NCBI GenBank assembly: GCA_028565635.1 | Contig: JAOXYB010087052.1 | Coordinates: forward strand, 8,118 to 22,549 | Reading direction: 5' to 3' | Source of the DNA: Phoronis ovalis | Taxonomy: Eukaryota; Phoronida; Phoronidae | DNA: 14,432 bases | Shown: one piece after another, positions 1 to 8,734 of the stretch | Numbering within the stretch: the stretch's first letter is position 1 | Layout of the letters: each line of letters starts with the position of its first letter | Position numbers and translations under genes: made by a program | The notes under the pieces: model-generated | Seen by the model: the letters and a program-made list of their open reading frames with translations, nothing else | Databases searched by the model: none | What the model was told of the DNA's origin: nothing

Positions 1-602
1 TATTTGTTGTATTGAGACATACAATGAACAAACTTTACAATCTGATGTTTAACTGTTAACAATAGCAAAAATATTTCTTTTCTTAATCTTTACTAGTAAG
101 TACTACTAAGGTCTTTTCAGTTCAGGTGAGCAATAATTTTTTTACTAATACGTAAATAATTGTGTGCATTGCTGAACATGTTTGCAAAATAACAGCACAT
201 AATTAAAGATTTGGAAGTTTTGCAAACGTATTAGGTATATTGTATTGGTAAACATATTAGATCCGATGTGATGCATTGCATATAGCTATTCAAGTCACAG
301 TGCAAGTTACAGTGTATTACTGAATAGTTACACAAGATAAAAAGTGATAAAGGCTAAATAAGATAAACATTTATCATAAGAAGCTTATGCAAGCGACTTC
401 TTAAGGTTAATACGATGTTTATCTTTAAATAATCTTCAATTCAAGAGGACAGGCTAAATAAAAGGTGAAAAACAAATTTTGGTAATGAAACAGAGGCCCC
501 GTTTCTTAATAAGGACAACAGAAGTTATTACTATTCAGATAAGTTCCTATTCATAGTGAGATCTCTATTTGAAAAAAAAAAGTGAGAATCATTAAAATAT
601 AC
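1..602. other. Presumed intron 5 of the metal-binding gene; no exon seen
   Basis: This AT-rich stretch begins at the exon 5 donor and continues to the window edge. The missing SOD motifs (GDLGN, the DDxG zinc and active-site loop, C-terminal GNAGxRxACG) are not visible on the minus strand. I also see no good acceptor followed by open frame. The most economical reading is intron sequence. Confidence 0.5.
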
Positions 603-772
603 CCATGTATATCATCTTCGGGGTGGTCATGGAATGGATCATAGAGATCACCAGCAGCATCGCAGCTTTTACCAATAAATCCATATTCGTGTACATTCAA
701 AGCGTGGTCATGATTTTCCTCGCCTGTTAATCCGTGTATGTTATATTTCATGTGTAATCTGCCACTTTTTCT
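603..772 (-). CDS. Exon 5 of metal-binding gene: metal-site region of the SOD-like domain
   Basis: The acceptor is GTATATTTTAG before 772, and phase 0 matches exon 4. The donor is CATGG/GTATAT at 603, leaving in phase 2. It encodes RKSGRLHMKYNIHGLTGE, then HDHALNVHEYGFIGKSCDAAG and LYDPFHDHPEDDIHG. Compared with the SOD signature GFHVHxFGD...GC..AGxHFNP...H: the first His is Asn, the second His is kept, the structural Cys is kept (Cys271), and the bridging His is Leu. His282 and His284 may stand in for zinc ligands. The rest of the domain must be left of the window. Confidence 0.85.
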
Positions 773-3246
773 CTAAAATATACATCATAGTGTACGAGCG
801 ATCGTGTACAGTCGTGAACATTAAAAACTTGATTCAAATTATATTATTTATAAACATTCACATTCCCAAACGAATAAAAAAACAGGACAGCCCTGTTATA
901 ATTACTTTAAAATATCAGCATAAATCTTCATTTGATGTCGTATATAATCAGCGAAAAGTATTTCATATATAAAGTTAATCAAAACCAGAATCTTACTTAA
1001 GAACAATGATAGCTCAAAGTACAAAATACAAATTTATTGCGAAATTGAGTTTTGCTCTGTGACGCTGTCGGGATGGTGTTTTGCACTGTTTGTCGTTTTG
1101 GTGGCTTGGTTGGTTATCTATGCTTTGAACGATCGACATACACTTGCACAATATCTAAACTTAGATCAAATAATAAAGTTCTTACATTCTGCTTGAACGA
1201 AATTCTTCCAAGCTCATGGTCGTGGTGCTCAGGATCTGTTGCTAAGTTACAGTGACCATAAACGTAGTCATTTGGACCCTCTACAAATGAGTGGAAACAC
1301 AAAGTTATAAAATACTTTTTGCATATGATGCAGTTTCTGGTAGCTGTTAGTCGTATACAACATAGTTTTGGATAAATAATGCAATTTGTCGCAGTCTACA
1401 GATCAGATATACACAGTGTTTGATAAATGACCCCGGTAAGTGACTCTTATGCAAATTGAGCCGGGAAAAAATTTGGAAAGACTTTTTTTAATCTGTCTGA
1501 TTCATAGAATTACACAGGTTCTATGTTACCTTTCAAAACTACAGATGTGCTTTATTAATATTGTAGTATTACAAACTGATATTGCATTCTAATCTTTTGT
1601 CAGCCATTTGTCAAAAAAATACAAGAAATCCACAAAAAAACATTAAATCATGCAGCGTTTTGAACTATATAAACATATTTTATGACAATTATAAAAACTT
1701 TATAGAAAATGTTTGAATACCTCCTTTATGCTTTTGGTGATAAGGCCAGAATGTTTCTTCCACACGGTCAAAATACTTTTGAGCTCTTGTACCAGCCATT
1801 GGACCATAATATCTTTCCATTTCCTTGTCATGATCATCGTCGTCATCATGATGGTCGTCGCCATCATGGTGATCCTCATCTTCCTCATGGATGTGAATTA
1901 GATAGTTTTGATGAGCTGTCTTATGGTGTTCTGCACCGTGCCTGTTGTGAATATGGACATGAATTTTGTCCTCATCTGCAAAAGATATATTCACTGTAAA
2001 CTAATGTAAAACAACTAAACTCTATATCAATTATGTACACGAACTCGTGTTTTATTTCTTTTAAGATTTTGCCGAGACATTTCACAAGCGGCATGTTGCA
2101 TCTTGATAAGGACTTAATACCCTCTAATTGAAGGATGGCCGCTGGACAAAACTATATTTTGTTAATAAAACAAAAAGATGTAACATGATTAACCAACCTT
2201 CAATATGATTATCTGTGTCATCGTGGACGGGTGGATGATGAATATGTACATGGTACTCATGGTGTAATTCTTCATCGTCCTCTTTGTGCTCTTCGTCTTT
2301 ATGCCATTCGTCATCGTGATGGTCTTCCTTGCTGTCATGATGATCATCATCTTCATGATGCTCTTTGCTGTCAGCGTGGTCGTCTTTCTCGTCATGGTGC
2401 TCATCAGTCTTTTCATCATGATGTTCTTCTGCCTTCTCGGCTGTCGCTTCATCACCTAACATGTCTGACCATTTCCATGATTTGGCTGAAATTGAAGTAT
2501 GACATTATATATTGAAGTATGACATTATATATTATCTCTTAGAAATTGTTGAATAGTAATCTTGATTCACATTATTTGTCCACGTCAATAATTGACAACC
2601 GTTCAGTTGCCAACAATATATAGTCCTGTCGATGATGATATCTGTCTTATAGCAGGTGAATTTATATCAAGGTAATGAAAAAGCTACGATTTAATCGACT
2701 AAAAAATGGTGAAAATATTATCCCAGTATTAATTGCTCATATCATATTTTAAATAATAATAATCACTACAAAGAACATTAAAAATATTAAGTTTATTGAT
2801 AACAAAAACGACAATAAAATGAAGTAACATAGCCATCATCAAGCGAATATTTTTTAGAGTAATTTTTAAAATCTGCAACAAAATCATTACGATGTATTTG
2901 TAACTCTTTGTAAATTGTCAGTAGAAAACGGACAGAAACTAGAATAGTTATTAGATTCAACACAATTCTGCAAATTTCTAACTGTTGTTTACGGACATTG
3001 TTTACGTAAAATTTCATTATTACGATTGCATTGGTATAAACTGCATTCTACATAAAGTACAAATTAAGTAGAAGCACGGGTTCATATGATATTAAACCAT
3101 ATTTTAAAATGTTTAAATTAAAAAGATGTGACAAAATATTGTTAAATTGAAATTGTATTTTACTAAACCAGTTACTACTTACCTTCAGTCAAGGCGAGAC
3201 AGCACAGACCCACAGCGAACAAGGCTAAGAGAACTTTCGGAGACAT
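603..3246 (-). CDS. Secreted His/Asp-rich metal-binding protein with SOD-like domain (pernin/extrapallial-protein type), 5' part, five exons, 3' end outside window
   Basis: Coding exons are 3246-3183, 2485-2198, 1975-1721, 1280-1186 and 772-603. All introns are GT-AG with successive phases 1, 1, 1, 0 and 2, and the reading frame stays open through every join, giving about 290 residues. Residues 1-21 are a signal peptide (MSPKVLLALFAVGLCCLALTE). Residues 22-203 are extremely rich in His, Asp and Glu (HHDE, DDHHD, HVHIH). Residues about 208-290 match the first half of a Cu/Zn SOD fold: GRISFKQN, then IHGLTGE, then HALNVHEYG, SCDAAG and YDP. Known relatives in bivalve haemolymph and extrapallial fluid bind divalent metals and calcium, and some self-aggregate. 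I infer a metal carrier or store, or a shell-fluid protein. Of the usual copper ligands, the His46 position is Asn260 and the bridging His63 position is Leu277, while the His48 position is kept (His262), so SOD activity is unlikely. The SOD C-terminal half is not seen in 1-602 and should lie to the left. Confidence 0.88.
1186..1280 (-). CDS. Exon 4 of metal-binding gene: first strands of the SOD-like domain
   Basis: The acceptor is CATTTGTAG before 1280 and the donor is CAGAAT/GTAAGA after 1186. The exon is 95 nt, entering in phase 1 and leaving in phase 0. It encodes EGPNDYVYGHCNLATDPE, HHDHE and LGRISFKQN. The Cys followed by a GxIxFxQ motif is the typical opening of Cu/Zn SOD strands 1 and 2. 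The HHDH insert in the first turn is an addition that fits the metal-binding theme. Confidence 0.83.
1721..1975 (-). CDS. Exon 3 of metal-binding gene: second His/Asp-rich module with aromatic C-terminus
   Basis: The acceptor is CTTTTGCAG before 1975 and the donor is GGAG/GTATTC at 1721. The exon is 255 nt, phase 1-1. It opens EDKIHVHIHNRHGAEHH, has NYLIHIHEEDEDHHD and a run of Asp/His, then turns less acidic: YYGPMAGTRAQKYFDRVEE and FWPYHQKHKG. The alternating HVHIH/IHIH stretches would place His on one face of a beta strand. The same HVHIH motif occurs near the end of exon 2, suggesting the two modules share an origin. The GTG-started open frame upstream to 1994 crosses the acceptor and is not coding before 1975. 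Confidence 0.87.
2198..2485 (-). CDS. Exon 2 of metal-binding gene: His/Asp/Glu-rich module
   Basis: The acceptor is AATTTCAG before 2485 and the donor is GAAG/GTTGGT at 2198, which is weaker than consensus. The exon is 288 nt and phase 1-1, so it could be duplicated or skipped without breaking frame. It begins AKSWKWSDMLGDEATAEKAE and continues with repeated HHDEK, DDHHDSKEDHHDD and finally EYHVHIHHPP. By my count about 21 of 96 residues are His and nearly half are Asp or Glu. Such sequence is expected to be disordered and to bind many divalent cations. The opposite strand also has an open frame, which is a shadow of the biased composition. Confidence 0.87.
2491..2530. repeat. 20-bp tandem duplication next to the exon 2 acceptor
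   Basis: Two identical copies of attgaagtatgacattatat lie head to tail (2491-2510 and 2511-2530). They sit in intron 1, ending only a few bases from the exon 2 splice acceptor at 2486, in the zone where the branch point is expected. Confidence 0.85.
3183..3246 (-). CDS. Exon 1 of metal-binding gene: start codon and signal peptide
   Basis: The ATG is at 3246-3244. The exon encodes 21 residues, with Lys at position 4, a Leu/Ala/Val-rich core and Cys-Cys near the end: a typical secretion signal. It ends ACTGAAG followed by GTAAGT, a near-perfect donor, in phase 1. It is too short for an ORF scan and is recognised only through the splice site and its join to exon 2. Cleavage is probably near residues 18-23. 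No other ATG lies between the TATA-like element and this one. Confidence 0.85.
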
Positions 3247-3294
3247 CTTGACTGGAGCAAAGACAGCTATCCAAATGACAAATTCGCTACAACA

Positions 3295-3304
3295 CTTTAT
3301 AAAG
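3295..3304 (-). promoter_or_regulatory. Probable TATA box of the metal-binding gene
   Basis: On the minus strand the sequence reads CTTTATAAAG, containing TATAAA, about 50 nt upstream of the signal-peptide ATG at 3246. With usual spacing, transcription would start near 3270, giving a 5' UTR of about 25 nt. I saw no canonical metal-response element (TGCRCNC) in the few hundred bases upstream, so metal induction is not supported here. Confidence 0.5.
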
Positions 3305-5537
3305 AATGGACAGCAGCTTTGCAATTAATTTTAGGGGGATCTTTGCAAAACAATCTTGTTAACCTGTCACTCTATGTTGTCTCCCTATGAAGGAATTTAT
3401 TTAAAGAGATTAGCACATGTGTACATTTTGAAAAATAAGCAATGCAATTATAGTGGCCAATCTGTGTCAAATGAACTGATCAAACTTGCCTATGACATTA
3501 GTAAATTGTTTTTGCATTATGATTGCGTATTTTTGTGTTTCCTCATGAGTTACTGTACTTTTATTACTAAAAGTTGTTTTAAATCTACAATGAGAGACCA
3601 GTCTAAGCAATCGTGGTATTATTCGATTGGATATTTACAGGAGGCACAGGTGTAGATGAATCAGTGGTATAGATTTCAAAAAGATAAAGTTGATCGTAAT
3701 TAAATGGATGATTTCATTATCAAAATCAATAAATTTAACTTATTATTATTATTATTATTCCATATTTGATGATTAAAGTACCAAATGCAGTAATAAAAGC
3801 ACTTCAGTTACTAACACAAAATATCCCGTAAGATGAGAATGAGAAGGAAGATATGAATTGTAAAATGGATGAATGAATTTTATATGACAATTTGTTCTTC
3901 TAATTAATATAGATACAAGCAATATTGCCATGACAAAACATCATGGAGAATACAAATACACCTCCTAATCAATATATCCTCTTTTAGCATGATTCTGAAT
4001 ATCGTTCCCCAAAAATTGAGGATCAGAATAGCGCGATAGGTCAAAAGTATATTTGTCAGTGGTCCAATATCCAAAAGGCGATAGTTTGGAAAATATTGGT
4101 TTTAGTTAAAATATCTCCAGTGTCTGAGTTTTTTAGGTTATCTTTTACTAACATGGCAGGTAGCCGATTATGAATTGTGCCAATGTACAAAGTGTCACCA
4201 CAGAGTGACTGATTCGCCGTCCATCTTTTAAGCTAACGGTTGATTTGGCAAATAAATTATTATTGAAAAATATTTAGTTAAGTTAACCACAAATCAGCTA
4301 AGAAGGGATACAAAAACACACACGTACTAACGAAAACAATAAAGATCATGTTTGTTGCATATTAGTGTGTTAAGGCTACAAAAAAGGATTTTTATTTGAA
4401 ATTAAATATTTATTTCTAATGGAAGCAAACACAGTTTTTTTTAATTAGTGAAAGTGTTGAAATCCCTGGTTTATATTTAATACTGCATAATCATTAGGTA
4501 TTAAAATACCGTTTTTTTCTGAAGAGAGGTGTCCACCTGAGTACAGATCACCTTATATTAGTTATAGGTCGTCTGCACAGGTATCTTGTTTGTAAAATTG
4601 TATGTTTCATGTACGGTGTCAGGTTTGGTGTATGTATGTAAAAATGCAAACTAAGAAACAGAAGCCAACTTGAATAAAAGACCCCTGGATTTAAGTGCCT
4701 AGCGAAGCTGGCTCCTTGATGTAGAACCTCCTGGCTCCTAATTGGATGAATGCAGTATCATGAACAACACTTCAATTGATAGCAAACAAATAAGAAAACA
4801 AAAAAGCAGATAAATCTCAAAACATCTTTATTGTCTCTTTTTGATATTTTTTAATGTCTGGGTCGTCTTATCTAGTCATGCAATGTAAGTCAAAAATAAG
4901 AAATAACAAGTATTTCGTTCACCTGTTTATAGATAAAGGTTAACATCAAACCGTGATTGCGTGAAAGCCGCCTTGACCACTGATCTACGGTATCCACTTC
5001 ACAGTCTATGTTATCCTGTCAACTTATGACCCCACATTTTATCAATCACTAATTATTGTTCATCCAGCTAGTTTATCTATTTGCAATAAGAAATTTCTGT
5101 CCCACTAACATTCCTGTATCAAACTGCAAACAGACTAAAACGTCTGGCAACGTCAACAGTGGTTATTTGCCGTTTTTATGACATCACTCCTTGACAAAAA
5201 TATCCAAGATCAATAGCATTTTACTTATTGATAGTAGTATAAAAAGGTTTTACTTTTTGCTTATGAAATTTCTACTTTTTTTATTATAACCACATACATT
5301 TTCTTAATCTTGTGATTTTTATCTGGAAAGAATTTCAGTGAAATTTTCTCGCCGTTTTTCTACTTCTTTACAAAATCCAAACTCAACACTTAACGTCCAA
5401 ACGTTCTACTTTATATTGGTCCAATGAAAAGATAGCAAAACATGCAGAATTCGATCTGTTTTATTGCGAATTTCACATATTGCATTTTATTCTATAAACC
5501 TTATGAAAAATAGCAAAACTGAACATTGAGGGCTATA
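3305..5537. other. Gene-poor intergenic DNA
   Basis: No open frame here shows recognisable domains, coding bias or paired splice sites. The frame at 3356-3655 (plus) starts from a non-ATG codon, has no signal and no homologous motif. Apart from the TTA microsatellite I see nothing structured: AT-rich sequence with scattered A/T runs. Confidence 0.55.
3740..3759. repeat. (TTA)n microsatellite
   Basis: About seven TTA/ATT units in a row, in the gene-poor stretch upstream of the metal-binding gene. Ordinary microsatellite. Confidence 0.9.
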
Positions 5538-5708
5538 GGGGGGGGGGGGGGGGTTTCACGAGCAGCGAGCATTGTGGGTCTGTTAAGTCCGAGCCAGGCA
5601 TCCATTGAATCTTAAATGCGAGCAGCGAGCTTTTTCTTTTTGGCGACCTTGTTTTTTTTATATTTGCCGTAAGCATTTGCAATTTTTAAGTCCCCCCCCC
5701 CCCCCCCC
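5538..5708. repeat. G16/C17 foldback with internal direct repeats, possible non-autonomous mobile element
   Basis: A run of 16 G (5538-5553) and a run of 17 C (5692-5708) lie on the same strand about 140 bp apart, so they are inverted complements that could pair as a stem. Between them CGAGCAGCGAGC occurs twice (5559-5570 and 5619-5630), exactly 60 bp apart. The segment is more GC-rich than its surroundings. Terminal complementary tracts and GC-rich internal repeats would suit a foldback or MITE-like element. I see no target-site duplication, and run lengths may be misread by sequencing. Confidence 0.5.
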
Positions 5709-6083
5709 AACATTCATTAGCACATTTTACTAAACTGTGCATTAATATATAGTTGTTTGTAAAAAGCAGTGAAGGCACATTTGCACTTGTGAATAAACAT
5801 ATAGGTAATGCATATCATCAAATTGTCCCGCGAATTGTATGAAAAACAGTTGTGTAATTGGTTTGAAATTTTTTATCTTCTTAAACTTACTTAGTAGAAT
5901 GCAAATTGATTACCTACAGGATTTCTCACAATAAACACGAATTGACAAAAAACGATTGCTTCTCAGGAAAAAAGAATATTGCACTTTAGTCTACATTATA
6001 TATTTCCACATTGTTGGTCAATCCAGGTTTAAAGTTTTAAACTTCACTGTAATGGGGCTTCGAAACCCTGGGTCATAACTAAC

Positions 6084-6194
6084 CTTGATCAGCCGTCTTA
6101 TCTGACCCTTGATAGACTCTGACAGATTCTGCAAATAAGCTTGCCCCTGTACTGACCCTAACATATCTCTGTCTACAAGACGGTAACACGTTAT
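6084..6194 (-). other. Candidate orphan exon (37 codons)
   Basis: On the minus strand a strong acceptor (TATTTTACTTTCCAG) is followed by 111 nt open in one frame, then a good donor (ATCAAG/GTTAGT). The peptide begins ITCYRLVDRDMLGSVQGQAY and ends GQIRRLIK. It is polar and could be helical, but I do not recognise it. The exon is symmetric, phase 0-0, and GC is higher than nearby. No partner exon was found within the window. It may be a conserved repeat, a non-coding RNA exon, or chance. Confidence 0.25.
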
Positions 6195-7190
6195 CTGGAA
6201 AGTAAAATAGGACACATGGAATGAAACCCGGCTTGAAACGATGGGAGTCCACACGTACTTCGTTAGTGATAAAGTAAGAATGTTACGAGAAATAGCGCCT
6301 ATTTTCTAGAAGACAAATGGGACACTTTCAAGTTACCAATGTGACAAGCAGTGTGTCAAAGGATGAGATATGAGAGAGCCTAGCATTTATTGCATTAAAT
6401 ATCAATTTTTCTTCACATGGCTTCATATTTTTTTACTGATAAAATGTTATCTACATGTACATGTAAAACAAATTATAGTGGGCATAGAAAAAACACATTT
6501 GGCAACCTATTTATTTTTGTGTATATAAAATAAACTGTTTCACATTGTATGTATGGTGATGTAGTCCACATATCCCCTTAGTTGTAAAACTGAGAAACTG
6601 CAACTACTGTAGGAATTAAGTACTACTGTACATTTGTATTTTTTCATTAAAACACAGTTGCTCACTAATAAATAGAAAGCTTCGACACTAAAGATAGCTT
6701 TTATTTGCTTTTAATGTCCCTATCAACACCGTGTTATGTCAAGGTTTGTTTTTGAAGCAACATACAATTATCTTTGCAAAATTACGATAACGGAGATATG
6801 CCCCAATTAAAATATCGGTGGTTGGCTTTGATATTTTTTTATATATTACATTTCTAAAATACCCCCTAATGGCGAACAAGGGAACTATAATACAGGTCAA
6901 ATTTTAATTGGAAAGGATCCTATTAATATCATAATAACACGGGTCAAATCTTAATTGAACTCTATATTGACTGTATTATATCCCTGTTCCGTGTACCCAT
7001 GCTGTTAGTACGAGTAAAATATGGCACATGTACTATACAAAATAAACGATAACAGTGGTATCCAATGCGCTGCAGAGACTTCTTTCTGGACCTGTTAATA
7101 ATTGCAGAATAAAACCATAAGCTAAAGTTTGTTGAAATGTCAACGTAGATCCACATGCTTTATTTATGATTTATAGCTAAAAGAATAAGG
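6195..7190. other. Intergenic DNA upstream of the receptor pair
   Basis: AT-rich, with no supported gene. Two similar short stretches, CAGGTCAAATTTTAATTGGA near 6895 and CGGGTCAAATCTTAATTGAA near 6940, suggest a small decayed duplication. Nothing else is structured. Confidence 0.5.
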
Positions 7191-7192
7191 GC

Positions 7193-7297
7193 TGTGACAT
7201 CACAAATCAAATAACGTCACGGCTCTCTACGACCAGATGCATGTTGGCATGTTTTTTAAGAAGAAAAATATTAAGATAGTCTGTGATATCATCACAG
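7193..7297. promoter_or_regulatory. Palindromic and CRE-like elements upstream of receptor A
   Basis: Three elements cluster 70-180 bp before the receptor A start. TGTGACATCACA (7193-7204) is a 5-2-5 palindrome containing the CRE variant TGACATCA. ACGTCA (7214-7219) is a CRE half-site. CTGTGATATCATCACAG (7281-7297) is a perfect 7-3-7 palindrome. They are plausible binding sites for bZIP or nuclear-receptor-like dimers. No clear TATA box was found. Function is inferred from sequence and position only. Confidence 0.35.
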
Positions 7298-7369
7298 GAC
7301 AAATTCATGAACATTCTTAACATTCCTTAATTAAGTTAAAACTTCCAGTGGACAATAGAAAGTTACAGC

Positions 7370-8734
7370 ATGTGGGTAACCACCTTGAAGTCAGGAATGG
7401 AGAGTGATGCGCCCGAAGCAGAAAATGAATATAGTGCTGAACCAGTGGAAGAAGGTGCTACAAAAATTGACCCTCAACCGGAATGGACTGTGCCAGAATA
7501 TGAATATGGAACGACAGAACCAGAACACAATTACTCAACTGAAAGTGAATTTGGATTTTCGGAGGCAGAAATGGGCGGTTATTATCCAACAGCAGAGGGC
7601 GTAATTGGTGACAGTGCAGAACCTTACATACTTTTGATTATCGCTTCCATTTGTATCCTTTTTACGCTATCTGGAAATATGTTGATAATATCAACTATAT
7701 GGAAAACAGCACGGCTTAAACATCCCATGAACATGTATTTGATTTCCCTTTGCTGTTCTGATATATGCATTGGTTGCTTCATAACACCTATGATAATTTT
7801 TAACTATGTGGAAACTAACAGTGGCTCCTTCTTGTGTAAGCTCTGTGAATACTTCAGAATGCTATCTGATGTTGCCAGAATCATATGTTCATTAACTATA
7901 GCTGTACAACGGTATAAAGGAGTAGTTAAAAACGAAAATGACCAATCAATGAATGAATGTCGTAGGAATGTTACAATAGGCTGGATAGTGGCAGCGATAT
8001 ATGCTTCATATATTCCGTTTGCGATGGATTATAATGGAAAAAAAACTATAGGCGGTGAAGTGATTTATGTTTGCAGCTTAACTCAGAATCAAATCGATGT
8101 TTTTAAAGGTTTTCTTATAGCTAACTGTTTTTTGCTGTTTTTGCTTCCCCTTATTACTTTTAGCATTCTATATGGTCGTATTATAAAGGTAACTATGAAC
8201 GTTTGGCGTAGCGAAAAGCAGAAATTTTTGCAAAATGTTACACATGAGAAAAATACAATAGCAATGCAGGATAGCGATAATCACGAGCAGGATAGCGATA
8301 ATCACGAATCCTCCAAACGACACAGCTTGGCTTTTGCAGATAGTTCTCCAGACGATAGACGGGCTTCAATGTTTAGCATCCAGAGTGTTAGAACATTCTT
8401 TCGACGATCCTCGTCGTCGAGATTTAGCTTTACTCTAGATTCTAAGAAACCAGTCTTACCAAAAACTATAAAACAGAAACGTTCGTTAGCTTTCATGCTT
8501 ATAACTTTAATTAGTTTATTTTTTATAACTAAATTTCCTGTTTTTATTGGTGACATATATTTAAATTTTGGACCAGGCTATTTTGTTGGTGCCGTTCGAA
8601 TGAGACTATATTTCTTGGTACTACCTTCCCTGAATGCGTGGATAGATAGTGGTTTCATCATGGGTTTTAACAAAGATATTAGAAAAGCGGTAATGAACAT
8701 CTACTTGAAGACACAGAAGTCAACTACCCCTTGA
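7370..8734 (+). CDS. Receptor A: class A (rhodopsin-family) G-protein-coupled receptor, intronless, orphan
   Basis: 454 residues with seven membrane segments. TM1 is about 86-110 (SGNMLIIS, Asn103 = 1.50), TM2 has Asp131 (2.50), Cys156 (3.25) pairs with Cys235 in loop 2, TM4 has Trp205, TM5 has Pro260 and Tyr268, TM6 is around Pro390 and TM7 is 412-433. DRY is QRY (180-182), CWxP is TKFP (Lys388 at 6.48), and NPxxY is DSGFI (426-430). The N-terminus of about 85 residues is very acidic, with Tyr beside Glu (sulfation candidates) and one NYS glycosylation sequon at Asn54. There is no signal peptide. Loop 3 (about 274-365) is basic and Ser-rich, with a seven-residue tandem duplication. ATG 7370 is the first after an in-frame TAA (7337-7339); ATG 7397 is an alternative with good context. 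Ligand unknown; a peptide is my guess from the acidic N-terminus. Paralogue of the next gene. Confidence 0.92.
   Translation: MWVTTLKSGMESDAPEAENEYSAEPVEEGATKIDPQPEWTVPEYEYGTTEPEHNYSTESEFGFSEAEMGGYYPTAEGVIGDSAEPYILLIIASICILFTLSGNMLIISTIWKTARLKHPMNMYLISLCCSDICIGCFITPMIIFNYVETNSGSFLCKLCEYFRMLSDVARIICSLTIAVQRYKGVVKNENDQSMNECRRNVTIGWIVAAIYASYIPFAMDYNGKKTIGGEVIYVCSLTQNQIDVFKGFLIANCFLLFLLPLITFSILYGRIIKVTMNVWRSEKQKFLQNVTHEKNTIAMQDSDNHEQDSDNHESSKRHSLAFADSSPDDRRASMFSIQSVRTFFRRSSSSRFSFTLDSKKPVLPKTIKQKRSLAFMLITLISLFFITKFPVFIGDIYLNFGPGYFVGAVRMRLYFLVLPSLNAWIDSGFIMGFNKDIRKAVMNIYLKTQKSTTP
8267..8308 (+). repeat. 21-bp in-frame tandem duplication in receptor A loop 3
   Basis: Two adjacent 21-bp copies (8267-8287, 8288-8308) differ only in the last base and encode QDSDNHE twice. 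The near identity suggests a recent duplication. It adds an acidic, Ser-containing patch to an otherwise basic third intracellular loop. Confidence 0.9.

Noticed and set aside
603-1280. Active Cu/Zn superoxide dismutase
   Set aside because: The expected first copper His and bridging His are Asn260 and Leu277, so catalysis is not supported by what is visible.
1709-1999. Plus-strand open frames opposite the His-rich exons (also 2231-2515)
   Set aside because: They mirror the CAT/GAT-biased composition of the minus-strand exons. The minus strand has splice sites, matching phases and a recognisable domain; the plus strand has none.
2189-2455. Alternative minus-strand frame rich in Met/Thr/Lys
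   Set aside because: It is a frame-shifted shadow of exon 2; the exon 2 frame joins exons 1 and 3 correctly.
1689-2462. Two separate small His-rich genes
   Set aside because: Both are internal exons bounded by AG acceptors and GT donors in phase 1. A signal-peptide exon precedes them and SOD-like exons follow.
3356-3655. 99-codon plus-strand frame upstream of the metal-binding gene
   Set aside because: No ATG at its first codon, no signal peptide or motif, and composition like the surrounding intergenic DNA.
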